From Abyssibacter sp036156195 (GTDB lineage Bacteria; Pseudomonadota; Gammaproteobacteria; Nevskiales; OUC007), in assembly GCA_036156195.1 (NCBI GenBank), contig JAYZUZ010000011.1, positions 124,001 through 188,000 on the forward strand: a DNA stretch of 64,000 nt, read 5' to 3'. Below the pieces are notes generated by a model. That model made no database searches. It was given only the letters and a program-made list of their open reading frames with translations, and was not told the DNA's origin. A program made the translations under genes and the position numbers. This document shows, piece by piece, positions 24,825 through 33,025 of the stretch (positions within the stretch are counted from its first letter, which is position 1; the number at the start of each line of letters is the position of its first letter).

Positions 24825-25616
24825 ATGGTAATCGCCGACGCGAAGGATCCGGAACATCGTATCCGCCTGATCGACTGGCTGATGCTGCTGCTGGCGGTCG
24901 TCTCCATCGGTCTGCTGGTGTACGAGACCTGGTGGGTCACCGATGAGGATGTCCGCGCACTCATCATCGCAGCCGATGTCACCATCTGCGCGATCTTCGC
25001 CGCCGAGTTTGTCTGGCGCTGGCGCGCCTTTGGCTACAGCCGGCGATTCGTACTGGTTAACTGGTACGAGATCCTCGGCATGATCCCGGTCTCCCATCCG
25101 GCGATCCGCGGGTTTCGACTGTTTCGTGTCATCCGCATCATCATCATGCTGTCGCGCTTCGGCATGGCAGCCGACCGGGCCTTCGGAGAAACCTTTACGC
25201 ACAACCTGCTGACACGCCTGCGGCAGTGGGTGGTCAATTTGATCGGCGGCGCGGTCACCATTTATGTGCTGGACGAAGTTGCAGATGTGCTTCACAAGGG
25301 CACCTACACACGCAATGTCGCCAGAGCCCTGGAACAGCATACGGACGAAATCGAACACGCCGTGCGGGAGACCGTCTATGCCGACCCGAATCTCGGGCGA
25401 CTCCGACGCCTGCCATTCTTCGATGCCATCGTCTCGACCAGCACCCAGGTGACACAACGGGTGATCATCGAGTTTCTGCAAAATGAACGCACCGACCGGC
25501 TGGTGGCCGATATTCTTCACGAGAACATCGAGCAGATACGCATGTCGGTGAGAGCGCGCGAAGATCAGCGAGCGCTCGCCCGCCGTAAGCCCCACGAGAC
25601 TGCGGACACGACCTGA
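24825..25616 (+). CDS. Voltage-sensor-domain protein without pore (ion transporter-like)
   Basis: A 263-residue inner-membrane protein. Four helices fit a voltage-sensing domain: S1 about 14-33, S2 about 43-66 with Glu61 in FAAEFVWRW, S3 about 75-90 with NWYEILGMIP, and S4 with Arg95, Arg98, Arg101 and Arg104 spaced every third residue. Only one further weakly hydrophobic segment (about 128-145) exists, and no P-loop or selectivity filter such as GYGD follows. The C-terminal 110 residues are charged and helical. It could be a Hv1-like proton pathway or a voltage-responsive regulator. It follows ggt by 15 bases and overlaps the next gene (TGATG). Confidence 0.8.
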   Translation: MVIADAKDPEHRIRLIDWLMLLLAVVSIGLLVYETWWVTDEDVRALIIAADVTICAIFAAEFVWRWRAFGYSRRFVLVNWYEILGMIPVSHPAIRGFRLFRVIRIIIMLSRFGMAADRAFGETFTHNLLTRLRQWVVNLIGGAVTIYVLDEVADVLHKGTYTRNVARALEQHTDEIEHAVRETVYADPNLGRLRRLPFFDAIVSTSTQVTQRVIIEFLQNERTDRLVADILHENIEQIRMSVRAREDQRALARRKPHETADTT

Positions 25617-26635
25617 TGCCCGCCACTCGCGTGGTCAAGCCATTGGTGATTGCCGCATTGGCCATCGCCGTGATCACGCTCGCGATCACCCTCGTCGTGC
25701 CGCGCGAGCGGACAATCGCTACCCCCGTCACTATCGACCCACCGGCTGCAGGTGCTCGCGCGTCCGCCGGCGCGGACACGGACCAGCATCAGCCGCTGAC
25801 GACACAGCCCTCGTCGCCCCACCCCGTTCACAAGCCGCCCGCGACGGCACCTCAAGACAACGCCCCCCCGGCCTGGCCGCTCGCTGAACGCTTGGCCCGA
25901 AGCGAAGATCTGTTCGCCTTGGCCACATCCCTGCGACCTGCAGCGGTGGATGGAGACCCGGCCGCGATGTGGACGCTGGGCAGGATTTACGACAGCTGCG
26001 AACTGCTCACGGTGAAATACGGCGCCAACGACCACCCGAACCTGGCGCGACGTCGGCTGGAGACGGTGACGGCCGCCATGCCGGCCAATGCCGCGGCTTA
26101 TCATCAGCGCCAGTTTGAGCGATGCCGGGGCTTCGTTGCATCGCCAGACAGCTTGGAAAACCCCGAGATCTGGCAAACGCTGGCTGCCGAAGCCGGGCAC
26201 CCTGCGGCCCAGATCAAGGCTTGGCTGGACCGGCGCATAGATGCCAACATCGCACCGCCGACCCGTGCGCGAATCATGGCCCTGATTCAGTCCAGGCACC
26301 CGGATGCACTGGCAGCCGCGCCACGCCTGCTCAGCCTGCAGATGGCTGCGCCGGCAGACCTCACCGAGACGACCAACGAACTGGCCTGGACGCTGGCTGC
26401 CTGCTCACTGGGCCTGGATTGCTCTCCCATGAGCGAGGCCACGCAGATCCGCTGCATCTGGTCCAACTGTGCGCCTGACGATCCGCTGCAGGAGGTGATT
26501 CGCGCCGAGACCGATCCGTACATCTTCGAGCAGGCCAGCACCTACGCGGAACGGCTGCGGCAGCATCTGAGCGCCGGCACACTGGCCGATGCATCCTGGC
26601 TCGAACTACAGCCCCTGCCCGGACAGGACGATTAG
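25616..26635 (+). CDS. Membrane-anchored protein of unknown function
   Basis: A 339-residue protein. An N-terminal helix (residues about 9-30, VIAALAIAVITLAITLVV) is likely an uncleaved anchor. A low-complexity Pro/Ala/Thr linker (about 35-90) leads to a helical domain containing AAMWTLGRIYDSCELL and further helix pairs reminiscent of Sel1 or TPR repeats, with several Cys residues (for example CSLGLDCSP, RCIWSNC). I do not recognise a family. Its start overlaps the stop codon of the voltage-sensor-like gene, so both are probably made together. It ends four bases into the convergent rimI gene. Confidence 0.7.
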   Translation: MPATRVVKPLVIAALAIAVITLAITLVVPRERTIATPVTIDPPAAGARASAGADTDQHQPLTTQPSSPHPVHKPPATAPQDNAPPAWPLAERLARSEDLFALATSLRPAAVDGDPAAMWTLGRIYDSCELLTVKYGANDHPNLARRRLETVTAAMPANAAAYHQRQFERCRGFVASPDSLENPEIWQTLAAEAGHPAAQIKAWLDRRIDANIAPPTRARIMALIQSRHPDALAAAPRLLSLQMAAPADLTETTNELAWTLAACSLGLDCSPMSEATQIRCIWSNCAPDDPLQEVIRAETDPYIFEQASTYAERLRQHLSAGTLADASWLELQPLPGQDD

Positions 26636-27117
26636 TCTGCCGGATGCGAATCCGGCTCCCAGGCCAGCATGATCGCGTCCTCCCGGCCCTGGTCTGCCGG
26701 GTAATAATTGGGACGGCGTCCGATCTCACGGAATCCCAGCCCGGCATAAAGCGCCAACGCCGCCGTGTTGGTGGGACGCACCTCCAAAAACACGATGCTG
26801 AGTTCTGCAGCCCGTGCAATCTCCAGCAAATGCATCACCAGCCGGCGACCACAGCCCCCACGCTGCACGGCTGGATCGACGCAAATGTTCAGCACATGGC
26901 CTTCGCCAGCCGCCATCGACATGAGTGCGTAGCCGTCGATGCGATCATCGGGGGCAACGGCCACCCAACTGCTGTACCCCACGCGCAGACAGTCATCAAA
27001 GATGCCAGCCGTCCACGGGAACCGGTACGCCGCCCGATCGATCGCAGCCACGCGAGGGACATCCGCCGGACGCATCGGCCGGATCTGCCAGCGCAGCATC
27101 GGAGTGGCGACACTCAC
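26632..27117 (-). CDS. rimI: Ribosomal protein S18 alanine N-acetyltransferase RimI
   Basis: A 161-residue GNAT acetyltransferase matching RimI, which acetylates the N-terminal Ala of ribosomal protein S18. The acetyl-CoA-binding loop reads VQRGGCGRRL near residues 84-93, after VLNICVDPA. The EVRPTNTAALALYAGLGFREIGRRPNYY segment is typical of RimI. The ATG at 27117 overlaps the stop of the upstream uracil-DNA glycosylase gene (ATGA). This udg-rimI pairing is common in Proteobacteria. Confidence 0.92.
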   Translation of the reverse strand: MSVATPMLRWQIRPMRPADVPRVAAIDRAAYRFPWTAGIFDDCLRVGYSSWVAVAPDDRIDGYALMSMAAGEGHVLNICVDPAVQRGGCGRRLVMHLLEIARAAELSIVFLEVRPTNTAALALYAGLGFREIGRRPNYYPADQGREDAIMLAWEPDSHPAD

Positions 27118-27923
27118 CTTGGCGAGTTCAGCAGCGCACGAATGCGCTTGAGATCCTCCCAGCCTTTGCGTTTTTCCAGCGGCTGGCGAAGGTAGTACGC
27201 CGGGTGATAGGTCACGATCACCGGCGTCTGGGACGCGGGGTGGACGTGCGATCCTTGGCGCATGCGGCCGACAGGCGCGTCCTCGCCCAGCAGCCCCGCT
27301 GCGGCCACCTGGCCGAGCGCGACAATCAGCCGCGGACGCACCAATTCGATCTGCGCCTCGAGATAGTCTCGACAGGCCGCCGCCTCGGCGGCATGCGGCT
27401 TACGGTTGCCCGGCGGACGACACTTGACGACGTTGGCGATGTAAACCGTCGACGCCCGCGACTGGCCGATGGCCGCGAGCATTTGATCAAGCAACTGCCC
27501 CGCTGCCCCGACAAAGGGTTCACCCCGGAGGTCTTCCTGCTCGCCTGGGCCTTCGCCCACCAACATGAGATCGGCCTGACGTTGCCCGACCCCAAACACC
27601 GTTTGCGTCCGGGTCTCGTGGAGCGGACAGGCGGTGCAGGCAGCCACCTGTGCCGCCAGGGCCTCCCAGTCCCGAGGGGCTGGCGCATGGCATGCGCCGG
27701 CCGGACCTGGCCCTGCGTCAGGCGCCCGAGCAGCCGTATCGGCCATCGGTAACGCAGCCGGTGCTTCGGGCGGGTCGGCGACAGCCGTGACGCCGGCTGG
27801 CACAGGTTCCGGCGCAGGCGCGACAACATCCGCCAACACGGGTTCCTCTCGCCCCGCCTGGTCACGCCGGACCCACTCCGTCAGACCCAGCAATGCCAGA
27901 TAGTCAGACCGCCGGTTGGTCAC
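27114..27923 (-). CDS. Family 4 (Fe-S) uracil-DNA glycosylase
   Basis: A 269-residue uracil-DNA glycosylase of the iron-sulfur family 4 type, removing uracil from DNA. Cluster ligands are the two Cys of ACTACPLH and two further Cys in NVVKCRPPGNRKP and AAACRDYLE. Motif A is VGEGPGEQEDLRGEPFVG and motif B is VTYHPAYYLRQP. The first 80 residues hold an unusual Ala/Pro-rich stretch between the DYLALLGLTEW N-terminal helix and the catalytic domain, probably a flexible linker. It is coupled to rimI downstream. Confidence 0.92.
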   Translation of the reverse strand: MTNRRSDYLALLGLTEWVRRDQAGREEPVLADVVAPAPEPVPAGVTAVADPPEAPAALPMADTAARAPDAGPGPAGACHAPAPRDWEALAAQVAACTACPLHETRTQTVFGVGQRQADLMLVGEGPGEQEDLRGEPFVGAAGQLLDQMLAAIGQSRASTVYIANVVKCRPPGNRKPHAAEAAACRDYLEAQIELVRPRLIVALGQVAAAGLLGEDAPVGRMRQGSHVHPASQTPVIVTYHPAYYLRQPLEKRKGWEDLKRIRALLNSPR

Positions 27924-27934
27924 GGTGTGACGCC

Positions 27935-29629
27935 TCAGGCTGCAGAACGGTCTGCGCGACGAGCCGCGAGCGCGCGATTCATGCCGGACAAGATGGCTGA
28001 CAACGACGCGGTCACAATGTTGCCGTTGATGCCGACACCAAACAGGGTCCGACCGGCGCCCAACTTCAACTCAATGTAGGTCGCGGCGCGTGCATCGGCC
28101 CCACTGCCAATCGCGTGCTCGTGATAATCCACCACCGTCAGCGGCTCGCCCAACTCGTCGGACAGGGCCGAGACAAAAGCCTCGATGGGTCCGCGTCCCT
28201 GAGCAGACAGCGTCTTGGTCTGACCGTTGATATCGACCTGTACCTTGAGGTCGACATGACCAGAGGCCGAGTCCTCGACCAACTGGTGGGCGCGGTAGCG
28301 ATAGTCGCCCGCCTCGCCCAGATACTCGTCGTTGAAGATGCTCCACAGCTCTGCGGCAGTGACCTCGCGACCCGTGGCATCAGTGACGGACTGCACCACC
28401 CCGCTGAACTCGATCTGCAGACGGCGCGGCAAATCCAGCCCGTGCTCGCGTTCGAGCAGATAGGCCACCCCGCCCTTGCCGGACTGTGAGTTCACGCGAA
28501 TCACTGCTTCGTACGAGCGCCCGACGTCCATGGGGTCGATGGGCAGATAGGGCATGTCCCAGATCGCGCCCTCTTCGCGGGCGGCAAAGGCCTTCTTGAT
28601 GGCGTCCTGATGGGAGCCCGAGAACGAGGTGTACACCAGCTCGCCCACATAGGGATGGCGCGGATGCACCGGCAATTGATTGCAGTATTCCACCCGACTG
28701 CGAATCGCGTCGATGTCGGAGAAATCCAGCCCGGGGTGGATCCCATCGGTGTACAGATTCAGCGCCAGATTCACGATATCGACGTTGCCCGTGCGCTCCC
28801 CGTTCCCGAACAGACAGCCCTCGACCCGTTCAATGCCGGCCAGCATCGCAAACTCTGCAGCAGCCGTGCCGGTTCCGCGGTCGTTATGTGGGTGCACCGA
28901 GAGAATGACGGCATCCCGATGTCGCAGGTGACGCCCCGTCCATTCGATCATGTCGGCGAAAACATTGGGCATCGACCGCTCAACGGTTGAGGGCAGATTG
29001 ATGATGCAGGGCGTCTCCGGCGTGCTGCCCAGCGCCTCCACCACGGCGTCGATGATGTCCCGCGAAAAGTCCAGCTCCGTCCCCGAATACATCTCAGGCG
29101 AATACTGGAAGGTCCAGTCCGTACCGGGACGTGCATCGGCCAGTTCGCGAATCATGCGCGCATGCGTCACCGCCAGATCGATCACCTCCTCGCGCTCCAT
29201 CTTGAACACCACGCGCCGCATGACCGGCGCGGTAGCGTTGTAGAAATGCACAATGGCTCGCGGCGCGCCGTCCAGCGCCTCGAAGGTGCGGCGGATCAGG
29301 GGCTCACGCGCCTGCGTCAGCACCTGGATGGTGACGTCCTCGGGGATTCGGTCCTGTTCAATCAGATCGCGAACAAAGTCGAAATCCGTTTGCGAGGCCG
29401 AGGGAAATCCGACTTCGATCTGCTTGAACCCGACAGCGACCAGCAGCTCGAACATTTCGAGCTTGCGCTCACGATCCATGGGCTCGATGAGCGCCTGATT
29501 CCCATCGCGCAGGTCAACGCTGCACCAGATGGGCGGCGCGGTCAGCACCTGATCAGGCCAGGTCCTGTCGGTCAGACCAACAGGATCGAATCGACGGTAT
29601 TTGCTTGAAGGGTCTTGGATCATCGCCAT
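27935..29629 (-). CDS. leuA: 2-isopropylmalate synthase (LeuA2 type)
   Basis: A 564-residue enzyme that condenses acetyl-CoA with 2-ketoisovalerate, the first leucine-specific step. It is of the long LeuA2 class found in Pseudomonas, Mycobacterium and yeast. The metal- and substrate-binding LRDGNQAL is near residue 41, SVHPHNDRGTG carries the catalytic HxH-type region, and GNGERTGNVDI follows. A C-terminal leucine-sensing LeuA dimer domain spans about 430-560. ATG 29629 has AGGAG seven bases upstream; a start 16 codons upstream has none. It has its own promoter and a long leader, so leucine-dependent control is likely. Confidence 0.96.
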   Translation of the reverse strand: MAMIQDPSSKYRRFDPVGLTDRTWPDQVLTAPPIWCSVDLRDGNQALIEPMDRERKLEMFELLVAVGFKQIEVGFPSASQTDFDFVRDLIEQDRIPEDVTIQVLTQAREPLIRRTFEALDGAPRAIVHFYNATAPVMRRVVFKMEREEVIDLAVTHARMIRELADARPGTDWTFQYSPEMYSGTELDFSRDIIDAVVEALGSTPETPCIINLPSTVERSMPNVFADMIEWTGRHLRHRDAVILSVHPHNDRGTGTAAAEFAMLAGIERVEGCLFGNGERTGNVDIVNLALNLYTDGIHPGLDFSDIDAIRSRVEYCNQLPVHPRHPYVGELVYTSFSGSHQDAIKKAFAAREEGAIWDMPYLPIDPMDVGRSYEAVIRVNSQSGKGGVAYLLEREHGLDLPRRLQIEFSGVVQSVTDATGREVTAAELWSIFNDEYLGEAGDYRYRAHQLVEDSASGHVDLKVQVDINGQTKTLSAQGRGPIEAFVSALSDELGEPLTVVDYHEHAIGSGADARAATYIELKLGAGRTLFGVGINGNIVTASLSAILSGMNRALAARRADRSAA

Positions 29630-29873
29630 GATGGTCTCCTGACGTTCGGAGCGTCGCGTTGCGACGGCGTACTGCATGATGCGCCGGCCACCACCCCAGG
29701 TCCATTCACCGGATGGGCGAGGCGGGCGAGAGACTGGAATTCGGCGAATATGCGGTCGCCGTCCGCGAATCGATTAGCTGCCCGAAGGCAGAAGTCGATG
29801 GCCAGCCGATAGCAGCACCCAGGCCTTGCGGCCGGCGCGGCGAGCATCAGACGTCAGGATGCGTGGCTTCATG
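29630..29873 (-). promoter_or_regulatory. Structured leader of leuA
   Basis: The region between the leuA promoter and its ATG is about 245 bases, long for a simple untranslated region. It holds several stable hairpins on the minus strand: CTGCC-UUCG-GGCAG (29791-29778), GGCC-GCAA-GGCC (29833-29822) and GGCGA...TCGCC (29760-29743). A 33-codon reading frame with leucine pairs overlaps the first two. No U-run terminator is visible, so control, if any, could be translational or Rho-dependent. No known riboswitch consensus was recognised. Confidence 0.4.
29774..29872 (-). CDS. Possible leader peptide upstream of leuA
   Basis: A 32-codon reading frame starting at ATG 29872, two or three bases after the predicted transcription start, so it would be leaderless. 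The product has five Leu, including the pairs VLL and RLL, plus Ile and Val, which is suggestive of branched-chain attenuation. The frame ends (TAA) just after a UUCG hairpin. There is no ribosome binding site and no homologue known to me. It may be chance. Confidence 0.25.
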   Translation of the reverse strand: MKPRILTSDARRAGRKAWVLLSAGHRLLPSGS

Positions 29874-29880
29874 ACAGGGG

Positions 29881-29908
29881 ACTATAGCGTTCGTCTCACA
29901 ATGTTCAA
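29881..29908 (-). promoter_or_regulatory. leuA promoter
   Basis: On the minus strand TTGAAC (29908-29903) and TATAGT (29886-29881) are separated by 16 bases, a good sigma-70 match on both hexamers. The gap from here to pssA (29909-29990) contains nothing else I can support. The promoter separates leuA from the upstream ilvHC-psd-pssA genes. Confidence 0.6.
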
Positions 29909-29990
29909 CCCGGCGGCTGCAACACCGGCCGGTCGCGAGCAGACATTGGCAGCCTCCGGCGAATCCCAGGCGCGGGCCACCGGGGTCCGG

Positions 29991-30776
29991 CTAGCTCGCC
30001 AGACGCTTACGGCGCCGACGGGCCAGCGTGATGATCGGCCCCGAGATCGCATAGGTCAGAAACACCGCGAATGCCACCTTGGGCGGGTCGAACGACACCA
30101 ACACGAACAACCCGACGACGGCAACGATATAGATGAACGGTACGCGCTCCTTCAGATTCAGATCCTTGAAGCTGTAGAACCGTACGTTACTAATCATCAG
30201 CAATGCCGCCATGATCGTCAGTACAAAGCCGACAACCGCCACCAGCGGTGACTCACCCGACACATCCATCGCCGCACACACCCAGACAAAGCCTGCCGTC
30301 ACGCCCGCCGCGGACGGGCTGGGCAACCCAAAAAAGTACCCTTTGCCGCCAGTCAGGTGGGTGGACACGTTGAACCGTGCAAGGCGCAGTGCGGCGCAGG
30401 CGGTGTATACAAAGGCGCCCAGCCAGGCCAGTTTGCCGCCGTAGGGAATGGCGCCCTCCAGTGCATGCAGGGTGTAGATGTAAATCACCACCCCGGACGC
30501 CAACCCGAAGGTCACCATGTCCGACAACGAGTCGTATTCCTTGCCGAAGTCCGTCTGGGTGTTGGTGAGTCGGGCCACCCGCCCATCCAGGGTGTCGGCA
30601 ATCATGGCCGCGAAGATCGCCATGGCTGCCGGTACAAACTCGCCTCGCAGCGAAGCGATGATCGCGTAGAAGCCGCCAAACAAGGTGGCGGTGGTGAACA
30701 GATTGGGCAGCAAGTAGATGCCCCGGCGGCGTTGTCGCTCTTGTGGGTCTACGCCCGTGTCGTCTGCATTGCTCAT
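29991..30776 (-). CDS. pssA: CDP-diacylglycerol--serine O-phosphatidyltransferase
   Basis: A 261-residue integral membrane enzyme that makes phosphatidylserine from CDP-diacylglycerol and serine. The CDP-alcohol phosphatidyltransferase motif DTLDGRVAR, followed by GKEYDSLSD with the two further Asp residues, is intact near residues 61-86. About eight hydrophobic helices are visible and the C-terminus is basic (RRRRKR). It belongs to the type II PssA class. The ATG overlaps the stop codon of the decarboxylase-like gene (ATGA). Confidence 0.95.
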   Translation of the reverse strand: MSNADDTGVDPQERQRRRGIYLLPNLFTTATLFGGFYAIIASLRGEFVPAAMAIFAAMIADTLDGRVARLTNTQTDFGKEYDSLSDMVTFGLASGVVIYIYTLHALEGAIPYGGKLAWLGAFVYTACAALRLARFNVSTHLTGGKGYFFGLPSPSAAGVTAGFVWVCAAMDVSGESPLVAVVGFVLTIMAALLMISNVRFYSFKDLNLKERVPFIYIVAVVGLFVLVSFDPPKVAFAVFLTYAISGPIITLARRRRKRLAS

Positions 30777-31414
30777 GTCGTCTCCGTCGCCGTGCTCTTG
30801 CGCACCAGGGTGGCCAGCACGTCCTGGCCGGCCTGGACACGCTGCCCCGGCCCCACCTTGACCCGTGCGGATTCATCGACATAAACGTCGATATGTCGCG
30901 CCAGACGCCTCAGGCCACAACGCCGACCGTGCCCAACCCGCTCGCCCACCGACACCATGCAGGGTCGCTGGCCCAGCAGTCCACCCCGTCCAGCGGCCAC
31001 TAGCACATCATCGCCCTCATCGGATTGAATCCAGGACACATGCTCGCTGGGATCGCCTTCCGGACTACGCGCCTCCCGCAGCTTGCCTTCGATGGGGGCG
31101 CGCAGACAGTACGCACCCAGCGCAGCCGTGCGCACACGAATCCGCACCGCATTGCGATCCAGGTACGTGTCGTGCACCAGTTCGACTGAGGCGACCGTGC
31201 CATCGACCGGGGCGACAACCGCCAGCGGACTGGAGCAAAGCGTGCGCTCCGAGTCGTAGAAGTAGCCGAGGCCGAACAGGCAAGCCATCGACAGCGTCGC
31301 GCCGATCACCCAGTGCTGTTCATGCAGCGCCAACCACACGCACAGCACCAAGCCGGCGACCACCAGCCCCCCTTCATGAGGACTATGGAGAAACGTGCGA
31401 ACGCGCATGGCCAT
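30773..31414 (-). CDS. Phosphatidylserine decarboxylase-like protein, catalytic residues lost
   Basis: A 213-residue membrane protein aligned with short-type phosphatidylserine decarboxylases. Two N-terminal helices (about 15-52) precede YFYDSERT and VVAPVDGTVASVE, family landmarks. The pyruvoyl-forming GS site should follow GERxGxIRF; here the text is GRRCGLRRLARHIDVYV, so FGS has become Leu171-Ala-Arg173 and no serine can be cleaved. The catalytic His of FDVHVNRAPVDG is also gone (LGAYCLRAPIEG, Tyr102). It therefore cannot be a self-processing decarboxylase. It is coupled to pssA. ATG 31414 is chosen because the ATG at 31450 lies inside a perfect hairpin. Confidence 0.8.
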   Translation of the reverse strand: MAMRVRTFLHSPHEGGLVVAGLVLCVWLALHEQHWVIGATLSMACLFGLGYFYDSERTLCSSPLAVVAPVDGTVASVELVHDTYLDRNAVRIRVRTAALGAYCLRAPIEGKLREARSPEGDPSEHVSWIQSDEGDDVLVAAGRGGLLGQRPCMVSVGERVGHGRRCGLRRLARHIDVYVDESARVKVGPGQRVQAGQDVLATLVRKSTATETT

Positions 31415-31428
31415 GGCCAACGACGAAT

Positions 31429-31455
31429 CGCCGATGGGCCAGCAGCCCATCGGCG
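31429..31455 (-). promoter_or_regulatory. Perfect inverted repeat after ilvC
   Basis: An 11-base perfect stem (CGCCGATGGGC / GCCCATCGGCG) with a 5-base loop begins 11 bases after the ilvC stop codon. No U-run follows, so it is more likely a processing or mRNA-stabilising hairpin, or a partial terminator, lowering expression of the downstream membrane lipid genes relative to ilvC. Confidence 0.5.
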
Positions 31456-31465
31456 CCCGGGCTGG

Positions 31466-32485
31466 CTAGTTCTTGGTCTTGTCGACCAGCTGGTTGGCGG
31501 CAATCCAGGGCATCATGCCGCGGAGCTTGGCGCCTACCGCCTCGATCGGATGCTCGGCGCTGTGGCGTGCCGTGGCCTTGAGCACGGTGCTGCCGGTACG
31601 CGTCTCGTTGATGAACTCGCGTGCGAACTCACCCTTCTGGATCTCGGTGAGAATCTTGCGCATCTCGGCCTTGGTCTCGTCAGTGATGACGCGCGGCCCG
31701 CGGGTGATGTCCCCGTATTCGGCGGTGTTGGAGATCGAGTAACGCATGTTGGCAATACCGCCTTCATACATCAGATCGACGATGAGTTTGAGTTCGTGCA
31801 GACACTCAAAGTACGCCATCTCCGGCTCGTAGCCTGCCTCGACCAGGGTCTCAAACCCAGCCTGGACCAGCGCGGAGGCGCCGCCGCAGAGTACGGCCTG
31901 TTCGCCAAACAGGTCGGTCTCGGTTTCCTCGCGGAAGGTGGTCTCGATGATGCCCGAGCGCCCCCCACCAATTGCCGACGCATACGCCAGTGCCACATCC
32001 TTCGCGGTACCGGTGGCATCCTGCTGGATGCAGATCAGGCAGGGCACGCCGCCGCCGTTGCTGTAATGCGAACGCACGGTGTGACCCGGGCCCTTGGGGG
32101 CGATCATGATGACGTCCAGATCGGCACGTGGCTCGATCAGGCCGAAGTGGATATTGAACCCATGGGCAAACGCCAATGCGGCACCGTCCTTGATCCGGCC
32201 GACCACGGACTCGTACAAGGCCTGCTGGTGCTCATCCGGCACGAGCATCATGATCACGTCGGCGCCGTCCACGGCGTCACCCGGCGCCTTGACCGTCAGG
32301 CCGGCAGCTTCTGCCTTTTTCCAGGAGCCCGACCCCTCACGCAGTCCCACGGTGACGGAGACGCCACTGTCATGCAGGTTGAGTGCATGGGCATGGCCCT
32401 GAGAGCCATAACCGAGAATCGCCACCTGCTTGCCCTGGATGAGGGACAGGTCTGCGTCCTTGTCGTAGTAGACGTTCAATGCCAC
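31466..32485 (-). CDS. ilvC: Ketol-acid reductoisomerase
   Basis: A 339-residue class I (short) ketol-acid reductoisomerase, the second common step of valine, leucine and isoleucine synthesis, using NADPH and Mg. The nucleotide-binding motif is GYGSQGHAHALNL near residues 24-36. The domain II knot region shows LFGEQAVLCGG and YEPEMAYFECLHELKLIVDL with the metal-ligand Asp and Glu residues. Cytoplasmic. It follows ilvH by 33 bases. Confidence 0.97.
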   Translation of the reverse strand: MALNVYYDKDADLSLIQGKQVAILGYGSQGHAHALNLHDSGVSVTVGLREGSGSWKKAEAAGLTVKAPGDAVDGADVIMMLVPDEHQQALYESVVGRIKDGAALAFAHGFNIHFGLIEPRADLDVIMIAPKGPGHTVRSHYSNGGGVPCLICIQQDATGTAKDVALAYASAIGGGRSGIIETTFREETETDLFGEQAVLCGGASALVQAGFETLVEAGYEPEMAYFECLHELKLIVDLMYEGGIANMRYSISNTAEYGDITRGPRVITDETKAEMRKILTEIQKGEFAREFINETRTGSTVLKATARHSAEHPIEAVGAKLRGMMPWIAANQLVDKTKN

Positions 32486-32518
32486 GGGGTTTCTCCGGTC
32501 TGTGTCGTAGGGGGGCGT

Positions 32519-33025
32519 TCAGGCGGTTTGCCGTAACGCCAGAATCTGATCGCCGCTAGCAATGGCAGCCACGCCACTGCGAACAACTTCGTGGATTTCC
32601 ACGAACTCGCGCAGTTCACGCAAGAAATCGTCGACTTCGATGCCCGTTCCGGTCATTTCAATGACTCGGAGTCCGTCTGCCTGATCGACGACTTCCGCCT
32701 TGTACCGCTCCAGCAACTCGGTCATGCGGTCCTTGGAGGTGACGACGAAGCGCACCTTGACCAACAGCAGCTCGCGCTCCACATGGCCGCGGCGGGTGAG
32801 TTCCACCCGGTCAACCACATCGATGAGCTTGGAGATCTGCTTGTTGATTTGATTAATGACCTGGTCCGTACCCGTCGTGACCAGCGTCAGCCGGGAAACG
32901 GCCGGATCATCGGTGGGCGCCACCGACAGAGATTCGATGTTATAGCCGCGCGACGAGAACAAGCCCGCGACGCGAGCAAGCGCGCCAGATTCGTTCTGCA
33001 GCAGGATCGAAATGATATGTCGCAA
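32519..33025 (-). CDS. ilvH: Acetolactate synthase small (regulatory) subunit
   Basis: The ACT-domain subunit of acetolactate synthase, which confers valine feedback control. HIISILLQNESGALARVAGLFSSRGYNIESLSVAPTDD is the N-terminal ACT signature. The family begins within one or two residues of this point, so a TTG start at 33025 (168 residues) is proposed. An ATG at 33148 would add 41 residues unlike any family member. No good ribosome binding site supports either. The catalytic large subunit ilvB is on the opposite strand, so the two subunits are divergently expressed, which is unusual. Confidence 0.9.
   Translation of the reverse strand: MRHIISILLQNESGALARVAGLFSSRGYNIESLSVAPTDDPAVSRLTLVTTGTDQVINQINKQISKLIDVVDRVELTRRGHVERELLLVKVRFVVTSKDRMTELLERYKAEVVDQADGLRVIEMTGTGIEVDDFLRELREFVEIHEVVRSGVAAIASGDQILALRQTA

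Noticed and set aside
31313..32536. 407-codon plus-strand frame opposite ilvC
   Set aside because: Antisense shadow of ilvC and the decarboxylase-like gene with no domain.
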